Shown piece after piece: positions 13,541 through 25,976 of a stretch of 64,000 nt of DNA; the first letter of the stretch is position 1; every line of letters starts with the position of its first letter. The DNA comes from Epiperipatus broadwayi (Eukaryota; Onychophora; Udeonychophora; Euonychophora; Peripatidae): NCBI GenBank assembly GCA_028023455.1, contig JAQFVV010012544.1, positions 2,564,396-2,628,395 of the forward strand, read 5' to 3'. A program made the translations under genes and the position numbers. A model generated the notes under the pieces. That model was not told the DNA's origin and ran no database searches. It was given only the letters and a program-made list of their open reading frames with translations.

Positions 13541-14997
13541 TACAATGGATATAGATTTTAGCACTGCCAATGTGGAAATACAAGTTGTAAAATGCACATG
13601 AGATTTCGTTCAGATAGTTGAGAAATATTTCAGGGATAATAAGGCAAAATTTAGTGTTAGGATCAGTTTATGACAGTAAGGGTGTGTGTTGTTGGAGCAA
13701 TTTGGAGTAGGAGTTTTTTTTTATATGAATCAATAAATAAATAATCAAATAGCAATTTGTTTTGGATTTCTAAAAAAAATTGAATAAAAAAAGAGTGTTA
13801 AATATATACTAACTAGTTATATTTTTTAAAGTAAAAAAATTCTAAAACTGAAAATAAAAGTTGAGAAAGTAGGATAATATTGGGGTCTGATATTGTTTTT
13901 GAAAATTGAATTTAGTAAAGAAAATGATAGAGGAATACTCAAGGAAAAAAACCCTATTTCTTTCAAAAATCCCCAAGTAGTAGAAAAGGAAACAGAAGCA
14001 ATGGAGATACAGGTAATGATGAAACTGATGATGGAGTTAATAAAGGAAAATAGAGGCTTAAAACAAAGTCAGCAGGTAATGAGAAAAGAAATGTAACAAG
14101 AGTTACAGAAAATAAAGCAAAACCAACAAGAAATGAAACAAAGTCAGTGGAAAGGCATAAAAACTTAAAAGCTGAAATGAAAGGAATGAGGCAAGAAACA
14201 ATGGAAAAATGAAGAAAAACCAGGAAGGCATAAAGAAAAATTTGACAAAAAAAAATTCAGGAAGTAGAGAAGGAAGTTAAGATGGTAAAAAAATGTGAGT
14301 GAAGTTAGTGATGAGTTAAAACAAGATAGTGTTAGGCAGATATGTTGTTTAATGAGAATGTTGGATTTTCAGATTTAAAAAATGAAAACAAAAAAAATGG
14401 TGCTAGAAAATTCTATGTAAAATTTATTGGTGACACTAGTCTTATTAACAAGGATTCACCTACAACCATGCTGACAACTGCTAAGAAAACAATTAAACAT
14501 ATTGCAATATTTCTTAAGAATGAGGATTAAAAAGAAGTTAGTGGTCAAGAAGTAAATGGAGATCCTAATTTATTAAGCCAAATACTAAGGAAAACCATAC
14601 TAGAAAATAAATTATGGAATGAAATGTCTGTGGAAGAAAAATGAAAAAAACATCAACTAGAAATTGCAGTGCAGTTAATCAGAGAAGGTAGCAACCATGT
14701 GTGTTTAAGAAATATGGCTCATCTAGAAAGCTTAAAAAAGCTCTTCTTTCATGAGAAGAGGAAGATGAGGAAGATAAATAAGAGAAAAAAAGAAAAAACC
14801 ATCAGACCAACGTTACCAGGTGGGAAGATATAAGGAGAGATTCTCAAGAAAGGGTTAAGGGACAGTTTGGTAATTGTAGGGAGGATCAAAAATAATCTTG
14901 ATCTCACTAGATAGAGGACAGGGCAAATGTCTAGCAGGGTTTCTTGGAGGGGGGGTCAATATATATAAAGAAATTTTTTCCCAGGTGTGATGGGGCA
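13541..14997 (+). pseudogene. Decayed coiled-coil ORF between the direct repeats
   Basis: On the plus strand 13893-14096 and 14342-14530 are open and lie in a purine-rich stretch that reads as one broken protein across frames. The N-terminal part is a Glu/Lys/Gln-rich coiled coil (for example LIKENRGLKQSQQVMRKEM). The middle reads ARKFYVKFIGDTSLINKDSP. The C-terminal part, in another frame, reads WEDIRRDSQERVKGQFGN. I do not recognise the family. A retroelement Gag or LINE ORF1 is plausible from the coiled coil and the repeat context. Multiple stops and frameshifts break it. A G-rich run (ggaggggggg, near 14947) precedes copy B and would be a candidate polypurine tract if A and B were LTRs. 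Confidence 0.4.
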
Positions 14998-16500
<1,503 letters not shown>

Positions 16501-16752
16501 TATGTTTCAAAGCAAAACTTTATTGAGTCTACAAAGTTACAGAGTCACATATAGTACTATATTGATTTGTTACAAATGCAAAACAAATTACAACAACTTT
16601 CAGTCCATAAGTCTTTATCAATTCTGCATACTTTCTTTCTTGTTTTTAAATTTGGTCTTCTATTTAGTTCTGTTTATGCTTGCATCTCTTTGAAGTTGAA
16701 AAAAAAGCTGATGTTGAAAAATGTCATCATCTATCATATTAGACTTTATATT

Positions 16753-17784
16753 TTATAGACTGGATCTTTGTTTCAAGTGTGACCATGTGGCTGCAAACAC
16801 ATCTGGTTGAGCTAGGATGCTGTCTCTTTTTCTGAACAGTTCTAGTTTTATTGAATATGTTGCTGGATGGCATCGAGGGTTATTAGCAAGTGCAAAAGTG
16901 CATCCAGTACACCAGTAGGCATAAAGGCTATATGTTGCTGCACGAATAGCAGGGATGTTGCCTTTTTTAAATGTATTTATTATTTCATCAATTGAAATGA
17001 TAGCCTTTCTGTATGTGGTAAACATTGTGTGACATATTGTTTCTAGTGCACTGCAGGAATGAAGAAAATGATCTTGTGTCTCTTCTTCTTTATGACATAG
17101 TCCACACATAGGGTCTATATTTGTGTAGAATCTACGAAATCTGAGGAAATGTGTTGTGGGTAGAGCATTAAGATTAAGATTAAGTAGAAAATCAAATAAT
17201 TTTGGTTCTAATGACCATTTTCTGAATTGTTGCAGTAGTTGCCTGTTGTCTATCCCAAGAACTGATGGATGTAGATTAGTTGTCTGGTTTGGGTTTAGTA
17301 TATTATAAATGTCCCAGTATGTATACTTGTTGTCATTATTGAGTGATATTTTGTTGTATATTGGCTGGAGTTCTTCAATCAGTGTGGATAGATATCGATA
17401 TGAAGAGGGTGGTCTGTCTGTGGATATTACACACTCCAGGTCTGGAAATCTTTTTATGGTTGCTGTTATTAGATTTACTGATTTCTGTGTGTAAAAAACA
17501 TTGATTGTATGGAGTCCAAGTCCATTGCTATGTGGTGGTCTGCTCAGATTTTTTAAAGAGATTGCTACTGTCTTTCTCTTCCATATTAGTTTGTTACAGA
17601 TTGATGAGATTTTGGATATGAATGTTTTTGCAAATTTGATTATAGGTGTGTAGTAGGTAATTTTTGTAATTATAAGTTGATTAAATAGTGCTACCTTTGT
17701 GTATATTGACAGGTATGACTTTTCAAGTGAGGCTGTGATTTTTTCAGCATCTTTTTTTAATTTATTTTGAATTTTTTGCCTCAT
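16753..17784 (-). pseudogene. LINE ORF2, C-terminal part (thumb and CCHC)
   Basis: Open frame of 343 codons following the RT domain. Residues about 55-92 contain SKISSICNKLIWKRK and NGLGLHTI, the tryptophan and GGLGL-like region typical of L1/Tx1-superfamily ORF2 proteins downstream of the palm. Residues 227-244 form a CCHC knuckle (Cys227, Cys230, His239, Cys244), probably RNA- or DNA-binding. The frame stops at 16753, the natural ORF2 end, and is followed by a short 3' UTR. It is out of frame with the YMDD-containing segment at 17781-18167, so the ORF2 product is broken near 17800. Confidence 0.8.
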
Positions 17785-18167
17785 TCCGTTGGTTCCAAGG
17801 TAAAATGGGAAACCAAGGAAACAGATGGTTTACCATTAAACATCTCTGTACAGTGCTTGCCTGTGTATATTGACCATGCAGCAGTTTTATTTGTGTTAAT
17901 TTTTAAATTAAAATTTGAAGTATAATTCTTGATTATCTCTTGTAATATGGGGAGGTTCTTTTTATAGGGGAGGAAAATGGTTACATCATCCATATATGCT
18001 ACGCATGATATATTTAAAGCAGTGTTTGGGTTTTGAATGCCTTTTATTTTTTTCTGTATCTCTATTAATAGAGGATTTATATATATTGTAAAGAGCAAGG
18101 CACTGAGGGGGGATCCTTGTGGGATGGATTGACTCGGTCTGAAAGTTGGTGAATTTTTCCCATTCAA
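17781..18167 (-). pseudogene. LINE ORF2, RT palm with YMDD
   Basis: Reverse-transcriptase palm segment. It contains the QGSPLSALLF block (residues about 17-26) and the catalytic box AYMDDVTIF (YMDD at residues 58-61, nucleotides 17996-17985), so the two metal-binding aspartates of this motif are present. YMDD is used where most LINEs have FADD. The frame then drifts off and ends near 17781, where the C-terminal region continues in another frame. The preceding RT blocks lie in a third frame at 18206-18784, so at least two frameshifts flank this segment. Confidence 0.8.
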
Positions 18168-18205
18168 TGTGATGTGAATTTCACAGCTGAGTAGCAGATT
18201 GGCTA

Positions 18206-18784
18206 TTATATATAGTAGGGATGGAGGTATTGTTGTTTTTTCAGCACATCTAATAATTTGGCTATAGGCACTGAGTCAAATGCTGCCTCAATGTCTAGTT
18301 GAACTATAATTGGTGCATATTTCTTTCTTTTTTTTACTACTTCGATTATTGTTTTGTACATTAAGGCACCCTGGCCAATGGATGATCCTTTTTTGGCATA
18401 TTGTGCTGATGATAACACAGGGAGTATGTGTTGTTCTATTTTCTCCTTTATTATTCTTTCAAGAATTTTTATTCCTAAAGGTCCCATTGAAATTGGTCGT
18501 AGATTAGATAAAGATGATATTGCTGTTGTTTTTTTGTTAAATGGAACCATTGCAATTGGGTATAGACTTTGTATGTTGTAAATTTTTTGGGATATGTAAT
18601 TGGCTAACTCGCACAGGTATTTGACTGTGAAGTGACTAAGATGTTTGAACACAAACTTTGGAATTCCTTGTGGTCCTGGGTGACATGTGTTTGTTATTGT
18701 TGCAAGTTGAAATACAATGTCAGTTGTTTTTATTGGTGTGTCTGTTTCAGGGTCTCCAAATATGTCTTCATTTGGTATGTACAC
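18206..18784 (-). pseudogene. LINE ORF2, RT fingers and first catalytic Asp
   Basis: 192-codon open stretch with the N-terminal RT blocks in order: a Gly-Pro-Gln-Gly-Ile-Pro block (about residues 37-42, in place of the usual PGPDGIP), LRPISMGPLGIKILERII (about 97-114), and QLDIEAAFDSVP (about 161-172), which carries the first catalytic aspartate. The frame ends just before the QGSPLS block, which continues in a different frame at 18167. The upstream linker to the endonuclease lies in the overlapping frames 18730-18984 and 18866-19192. This copy retains all major RT blocks but not a continuous frame. Confidence 0.8.
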
Positions 18785-19243
18785 TCTTTGTTTTTGCAGT
18801 TTTTTTTAAAGTGGTGATATATTGGGTTTATCATGTTATATACAGCTATTATAGAGCCATCTATTTCAAGTGCCATAGGCACTCTGTGTGTGGATGGGTC
18901 CAAGTGTGTTGTTGGGTAAGGTATATTTTTTTTCTTTTTTATTGCTACATATTGCTTTAGTGTGTTGCATGTACTGCTGTACATTTCTGTAAGTTTTTTT
19001 TATTTGTGTTTGATTATCTGTAGTTGGTCTGGAAATGGTTATTCTTTTATGTAGTTCATCTTCCAAAGCTAATAATCTGGTAGGGTGTGTTGAATTCCAG
19101 GTAATATGATTGATGTTGAAAGAAAGTATATTGATGAATGCTATATACTTTTGTACTGGATCGAGTGACATGTTTTGAAGTTTTTGGAGCATTATATATG
19201 TTTCTGAATATAGGAAATCAGTTGTTTGTGCTGGAAGAAGTAT
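18730..19243 (-). pseudogene. LINE ORF2, endonuclease-RT linker
   Basis: Two overlapping open stretches (18866-19192 and 18730-18984) cover the region between endonuclease and RT and switch frame near a run of T bases on the plus strand (about 18930-18945), consistent with a homopolymer indel. The residues are polar and Lys/Thr-rich with no recognisable motif, as usual for this linker in LINE ORF2 proteins. They are tied to the element only by position and orientation. Confidence 0.6.
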
Positions 19244-19949
19244 TCACATAGTCTTTTGAAGGGCTATTGTTGTATTCTGTATTTTTGTTAGGTCGAGGGT
19301 GATGAACTGGGCAGCATGATCTGAGATTATAGATGGACAGAGTTCAAGATTAAAATAATGATGTAACATTGGTGAGTAGAAACACAAATCAATAAGTGAC
19401 TTATATCTATTGTTATTAAAAGATATTGAGTTTAATGGGAGAAAACCTTCAGCACTCATAAGTGGGATTGTTATTTGATGGATCCATTTGGTGACAAAAG
19501 TTTGGTAGGTCATGTTGAAATCTCCCAGGAGTATTATGGGATTTGGTGTTGCTGTAAGCATTGAATTTATTGTTGCTATTATTCTGGAGATGATGACAGG
19601 ACCTGGTGGTACATAGACAAATACTAGGTTAAGTGTGATATTTTTATGATGGAGTGTTATTATGATAAGATTAGAGTCAATATATATAATTTTAAAAGAA
19701 TCAAAAGGGCAGTTGTGGGATATAATTATACCTGTGCCACCTGATGGTGATGATGATTGCCTTGAGCAGGCACAAAACCCTTGGCTGACTAAATATTTTG
19801 AAGGATCAATTTGAGAGCCACTGTATATTTTTTGTTTCCAATAGCCCCAGTATGTGTGGTTGTGTTGTATGTAACCATTTTTTGAGTTCAAAACGTTTTT
19901 TGATGGCATTTAAGCCTCTAATGTTTAGAGATCCAATTTTTATCTTCAT
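19244..19949 (-). pseudogene. LINE ORF2, N-terminal AP endonuclease
   Basis: APE-type endonuclease that nicks target DNA for target-primed reverse transcription. ORF2 most likely starts at the ATG complementary to 19947-19949, giving MKIKIGSLNIRGLNA, a typical LINE endonuclease N-terminus. After about 47 codons the frame shifts into the open stretch 19909-19244. That stretch contains GGTGIIISHNC, the catalytic-type block LLGDFNMT (about residues 126-133) and the C-terminal SDHAAQFITLDL motif with the conserved Asp-His pair (about 194-205). ORF1 ends about 64 bp upstream. One frameshift near the N-terminus disables it. Confidence 0.8.
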
Positions 19950-20012
19950 GTTACAGGATAATTTTATAACAGGGTATTGATTTTTATTGATTTTTTAATT
20001 CTAAATTTTTGT

Positions 20013-21631
20013 TTATATTGCAGTAGATGGATGCTGATACATATTTAAGACTTGGTAGGGTTTATTATCAGTTTTTCTTTCATTTAATATTGGTTCAGAC
20101 TCTATACAGGCAATTTGTGATGAAACTGAACAGTTGTCCATTTGTTGTTGGCTTAAATCCATTTCTATTTCATTATTTTCTAAGTTGTATATGTCTGATG
20201 AGTTGTGCTTTTGGTCTGTTTTTTTTGCCTTTTTGGATTCATGGTTTTTAGGTGGTCTACCTGGCTTTCTTTTCCCCTCTGGTGTATTCTCTTGAATGGG
20301 TGGAAGAGGGGGTTCTATTGCATCCATTATGTTTGATGCAGTTTTGTTTATTATTGTGGTTTGTTTTATTATTGGTGTACTTATATTATCTTGATTTATA
20401 TTTTCATTATACAGCTGTGTGTGTTTATTTTCTGTTTGTTGATTTTTACTTGGTACACCTTTTGTTTTATTGAGTTGCTGATCCTGTGATGTAATTACTG
20501 CATTTTGTGTTGTGGTTTCTTGAGAGTTATTTTCGTTTGAATCTTGGGTGTCTATGTTAGTTTTTGTGTTATTATTTTTTTGGTTAGTTTTTGGGATTGG
20601 CAATTCTGCTCCATTATCATTTTTGTTCTTGGGTGTTTGAACCTGTTTTTTTCCGGTTTCTATTATTGGGTTGTCAATTGATGTAGTGTTATTAGAAATT
20701 TTTTTTCATCATCAGTGGGTTGTTCTGGGGAGAGGATTTTGTTTTGTTCACAGTGATTGCCTTTTGTGTTATCGCACTGAGTTGCTAGGTGGCCTCTCTG
20801 TCCACAGCCAAAACAATGTGGTTTTAAATCTCTTATGTGAAGAGAGAATGTTGCTTCTTGATCTGTAATTTGTGTTGGGATCGTGGCAGCATCTATGTTT
20901 TTATGGAGTTTTATTTTAAATTCAAAACGATTACTACATATTGGTATAGTCGGTATAGGTGTGTCTTTTAAATAAATTGGCTGTAGGGCAATTACTTTTC
21001 CAAATGGGTTTATCATTTTTTGAAAATCTTGTAAGTTGTATTTAAGATAAGTATTTTTTAGCACTCCAGTAATAATATTTTTCCGGTTTTCATCTATAAT
21101 TACGAGTGCATAATTATCGAGTGCTAAAATAGTGGATTGAAAATGTTCTTTTTGCTGCTGAGTATAAAAATCAGTGGTTATATATCGCGAATTTAGATGG
21201 TCTGCAATACAAGAGATTGTTTCCCATAGTTCATTTTGCATAATTGCTTCATATAATAAAGCTTTTGGGAAACGATATAATGAGCATTGATTATCTGTTA
21301 CTGCGAGTACTAGCGATGTTGGTGAAAAAAACCTGCAAAAAGTTTCAAATAACATATGAGGCACCGTATCATTGAAATGGTCCATCACATTTTCAAGCGT
21401 TTCTTTTGTCCAGATTGTGGCTGGGGGTTGATGTTCCTCTTGAGTATGTAGATCTAGATTTTTTATATCATTTGTATTTGTTCTTCAGAAACATGGTATT
21501 TGGGTTGGTGCTGTAATATTGCTGTTGCTTTTAAGTATTTTTGCATATGAAATAGGTGATGTTGAAACTAACGATGTTGTTAATTTCGTATTGGTGCTTA
21601 ACTCGCTCACGCTTGACTGGGCAGTAGCCAT
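20013..21631 (-). pseudogene. LINE ORF1 with CCHC zinc knuckle, one stop and one frameshift
   Basis: Nucleic-acid-binding ORF1 protein of the LINE. I place the start at the ATG complementary to 21629-21631 (MATAQSSVSEL...), upstream of the longest open stretch. The frame is continuous except for a TGA at codon 49 (21487-21485). The stretch 21388-20663 ends with one CCHC knuckle, CFGCGQRGHLATQC (CX2CX4HX4C). An A8 run complementary to about 20700-20707 breaks the frame. A one-base length change there would join the next open stretch, 20603-20013, which is Gln/Asn/Lys-rich and includes a basic KRKPGRPPKNHE segment, reminiscent of an AT-hook. Total length would be about 540 codons. The CCHC and basic tail fit Tx1-like ORF1 proteins. 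Confidence 0.75.
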
Positions 21632-21640
21632 GATTTATTA

Positions 21641-22632
<992 letters not shown>

Positions 22633-22635
<3 letters not shown>

Positions 22636-22637
22636 TC

Positions 22638-22679
<42 letters not shown>

Positions 22680-22685
22680 GACACT
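22633..22685. repeat. Perfect (AT)n-centred palindrome
   Basis: agtgtcttaatt, an (AT)n run, then aattaagacact: a perfect inverted repeat able to extrude as a hairpin. It marks the right end of copy B. Confidence 0.9.
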
Positions 22686-22749
22686 AGTAGAAAAGTCTGC
22701 TGCCATTATATATATATATATATATATAATGGCAGCAGACTTTTCTACT
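22686..22749. repeat. Second (AT)n-centred palindrome with MITE termini
   Basis: agtagaaaagtctgctgcca, an (AT)n run, then its exact inverse complement. The arm is the terminal sequence of the neighbouring MITE, so this looks like two MITE ends meeting head to head across an (AT)n tract. Confidence 0.9.
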
Positions 22750-23191
22750 TGAACTGTAAGTAGGATTTTTCTGCTCAAATAAAAGTAAATCTTAGTTAGC
22801 TGATGAGTTTTTTTTCATCTGACTTTTGAAAAGGTCATTTGCTTATATTTTTTGCTAATCACCAAAATGAGGTTTTTTGATTTGGATGTGAATTTCATCT
22901 TTTCAAACAATAGGTTCATGTTCATGCCTTTGATTAATTATTTACATCAATTGTTATAGCTTTAACAATTGATAATAATTAATCAAAGGCATGAACATGA
23001 ACCTATTGTGTGAAAAGATGAAATTCACATCCAAATCAAAGGATCTCATTTTGGTGATTAGCAAAAAATATAAGCAAATGACCTTTTCAAAAATCAGATG
23101 AAAAAAAAAACTCATCAACTAACTAAAATTTACTTTTATTTGAGCAGAAAAACCCTACTTACAGTTCAAGTAGAAAAGTCTGCTGCCATTA
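22727..23191. mobile_element. 465-bp foldback MITE, almost a complete palindrome
   Basis: Starts taatggcagcagac and ends gtctgctgccatta. The two halves are inverse complements over about 215 bp each (for example ggttcatgttcatgcctttg on the left and caaaggcatgaacatgaacc on the right), with the centre near 22959. The outermost TA on each side could be a TA target duplication as made by Tc1/mariner-type transposases, but this is uncertain because of the (AT)n flank. No coding capacity. Confidence 0.85.
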
Positions 23192-24784
23192 AAAATAAAA
23201 GTATTAAATAAAAATAGTTCATAGGATACTGAGTAAAACTAAATTAAAAACATACATATTTAAACCGAGACAATAAGGGATTCTAAATTAAAAATCTCAA
23301 AAACAGCTCTAAACTATTCAATATTTCAAGAGCATTTCCAAGATTAGGTCGAAGAGTAGATTAGCTCTAACTTAAAATTACCAACAGCAAATATCTTGCT
23401 TTTCAATTCACTCAATAACTTTTATTAACTACATTTATATAAACATATACAAGTATGTTTTTCTAAGTATGAAGTTACAACAAGAGAAAGTTATCAACCA
23501 TGGAGCTGTAACCACCAAAACCAAATTTAATTTGACATAGCATCTATTCATCTATGCTGTAAACACCATCAACTTCACAATTCAGATGTGAAGCTGCAAT
23601 TTCAACATCTCAAAGCAGGCCATACAAGCAGAAATTCTGATCACTATCATATGCTTTTTAGAACACTCGAATCCCACCAACTGAAACATGAACTGGATCA
23701 ATAAGAATATGTATATTCTTTAGGACATTTTCTTTATGAACCCTCAATTGATCTTTAGGTTGGCATCATATTTTTTTAAGTTATTTTATATATAATTTTT
23801 CAATTATTTAGTTCCTTTACTATAGTATGAAGGGGGGTATAAACTATTAATATATTAGAGGAGGGAAAAGTATTATTATCCTTATTTTAAATTGAAATAT
23901 AGATCCAGGCATGTTTTTGTTTGTAGATAAATTTAATCATCACCTGGAGGTAAGATTTTACTCTATTATACATTAAATACCAACACTTGTATAATGGCAT
24001 TGTTATCTATTTTTGTTTGCTATTACTAATCATTTTATCATTTATTTGTTTTTGGTATATATGATTAATAATCTCTAGTGTGAATGGTCTTTCTCATCTT
24101 CGTAAAGGCAAACCACAATAAAATGGAGTATTCCATACCATCATCATGTTATTGATATGAACTCATCAATAAACTTCTTAGAGATAAGGAATTATGACTT
24201 TTGATGAAAATTAAAGTAGCAAGCAAGTGTAAACATAAATATCAACAAATTATAATTTAATTTTTTGTGTTGGTATTAATATTGGATGAATATTCTCTGA
24301 AAGGAAACAGGGAGTAGATTAATGATATTAACCATAACTGATATCTAAAGAAATTATTTATCTTTGTTATAACCTCATTGCCTAAATTATGTTAATTGTA
24401 AATAAATTTGTTAAACATATGATTTTGAATTAAAGACTGTCATTTGTGTTTTTCTATATTCAGTTCTCAATTTGTCACATACTTGCACATTATAAATAAT
24501 GATATTGATATACTCTGAAGTAGAATATCATGTGTATTCTCCCTAAATTTAAACTCCAGGATTAACGGAATGTAAAGTTGGAGAAAAGGGATGAGTATAC
24601 AGATAAATCTTTGACATATGTTTATAGGTTAATACATCATTTAACAGGAATGAGATCAAAGTGGATATGAGTCTATATATTTGAAATCTTAGATAAGCTT
24701 TCTCGTGCACTCTGATGATCTATCATTTCTACTATCATGTAAGATCAGGACCCATTCCATTATAATATTAAGATACTAAATCTT
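23192..24784. other. AT-rich non-coding DNA
   Basis: No recognisable gene or repeat. The base composition is similar to its surroundings and open frames are below about 60 codons. Confidence 0.45.
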
Positions 24785-24985
24785 CATACTTTAATAGACA
24801 GCCTTCAATCTTGTCCATTCTCCAACTCTTCAGCCATCTGTATCATTGAAAATCTGATGATGGATCACTGAAGATTCTTGTTGATGCCAATATTATTGTC
24901 ATACCCATGTTGATTTTAAGTCTGTCTGACATCTCACATATAGGACATTAGTATGTCCATTTAAATACACAGAAAAGGGATGAGT
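24785..24985 (-). repeat. Family X tail fragment
   Basis: Contains the family X tail (ttcaatcttgtccattctcc, gaaaatctgatgatggatca, tcatacccatgttgatttta, ggacattagtatgtccattt) without the ribozyme part. It matches 10495-10690 and 61870-62065. Confidence 0.7.
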
Positions 24986-25636
24986 ATAATTAATTAAAAA
25001 TGGATCTTCATGATGATGATCAAATCTTTTGTCTATTATATTGATAATTATATAATGTACCAGCTGGATCTGGCCTTGTAAAGACCCATATTTTTTTAAT
25101 TGGTTTTCACAGATTTTTTTAAAGATTTAATGTAAAATTAAACAAAAGATTTTAAATGGGAGAATTTAAAGATTATTATTTTGACAGTGGAATACAAAAG
25201 CTTTGGGATTTCGGACCTACTTTTATATTTTCTGGATATATATTTTACTTTAAACAAATTTAAAGATTTTATACCCAATATGACAGCATTACCAATATAT
25301 ATTTTACTTTAATCAAATTAGACAGTATTTTTGTAATAGTTTTTTTTTTGATTGGTTGTTTATGGAAAGAACATCATTTTTTAATTGATTGATTTAACAA
25401 CTTTTTTTTAAGATTGTAAATTAAACAAAAGATTTAAATATTCTATAAAGAAATGTGACATGGCCTGAAAGTCCGTCATTTTTGTAATTTTTTTTTTTGC
25501 CGATTTTGCAATTGTGAAATTTGACAGCATTTTGGTTATGGAAAGGACATTGTTTTTTTTTAATTGGTCTCTTACAATTTTTTTAATATTTAATATTTAA
25601 ATATAGGTATACTTAATATGCCTGAAGTTTAGATAT

Positions 25637-25976
25637 AATTATGGGGAATTGAATCCAGACTTTCAAGTTCCCTTCAGTTATCCAATCTATCTCAGATTTT
25701 CAATGGGTGAAGAGTTGGAGGTGGAATAGATTGAAGCCTGTCCATTAAAGTTTGAAGATATGCTATATTAATATAAACTGAGCACTGATTATATATATGT
25801 GTGTGTATGTGGAGATGCTGATCTGGACCAACTGATGAGTGCTGGTTCAGTATGACATAGATATATTGGAGATCATTTACCTTTTTCACATGTATGTAGT
25901 CATGTGTATTGTTTGTATGTGATAGATTGGATAGCTGAAGGGAGTTTGAAAGTCTGGGTTCAAATCCCCTATAATT
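25637..25976 (+). mobile_element. Family X element with ~52-bp terminal inverted repeats
   Basis: 340-bp element whose ends are inverse complements: tatggggaattgaatccaga... at 25637 and ...tctgggttcaaatcccctata at 25976. It carries the hammerhead segment at 25820-25874. The right end contains tagctgaaggg (25932-25942) and ggttcaaatcc (25957-25967), resembling tRNA A and B boxes but only 25 bp apart, closer than in a tRNA. It could be a tRNA-derived SINE relic, a MITE or a retrozyme-like element. The terminal inverted repeat and ribozyme together are unusual. Confidence 0.65.
25820..25874 (+). ncRNA. Hammerhead ribozyme-like motif (family X)
   Basis: GAUC-UGGA-CCAA, CUGAUGA (25832-25838), stem II GUGCUG-GUU-CAGUAU, GAC (25854-25856; consensus GAA, so A14 is changed), helix III AUA-GA-UAU, cleavage-site A at 25865, then UUGG-A-GAUC. 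CCAA pairs with UUGG and GAUC with GAUC to form stem I with an internal loop. This is the complete type I hammerhead layout in 55 nt. The A14 change probably abolishes activity. Confidence 0.6.

Larger units (their letters stand above)
16501..21640 (-). mobile_element. Tx1-like (L1-superfamily) LINE inserted in (TTA)n
   Basis: Near-complete non-LTR retrotransposon on the minus strand, about 5.14 kb. The order is ORF1 (21631-20013), ORF2 (19949-16753), a ~250-bp 3' UTR, and an (ATC)n(TAA)n tail. ORF2 encodes an AP-type endonuclease and reverse transcriptase, and its C-terminal region has an L1/Tx1-type motif (NKLIWKRK, then GLGLH) and a CCHC knuckle. There is no RNase H. The Tx1 placement is my inference from the CCHC knuckle in ORF1, the CCHC at the ORF2 end and the GLGL motif. 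The 5' end lies within about 10 nt of the ORF1 ATG, so the 5' UTR is missing or minimal. It splits direct-repeat copy B at its (TTA)n tract. A few frameshifts and a nonsense codon make it inactive, but it is much better preserved than the other LINE relics here. Confidence 0.85.

Noticed and set aside
18310-18984. Plus-strand frames overlapping the LINE RT
   Set aside because: They are antisense shadows of the minus-strand ORF2.
25924-25975. A functional tRNA gene
   Set aside because: Box-like motifs are present but only 25 bp apart, and no cloverleaf can be drawn; better seen as a tRNA-like end of a repeat.
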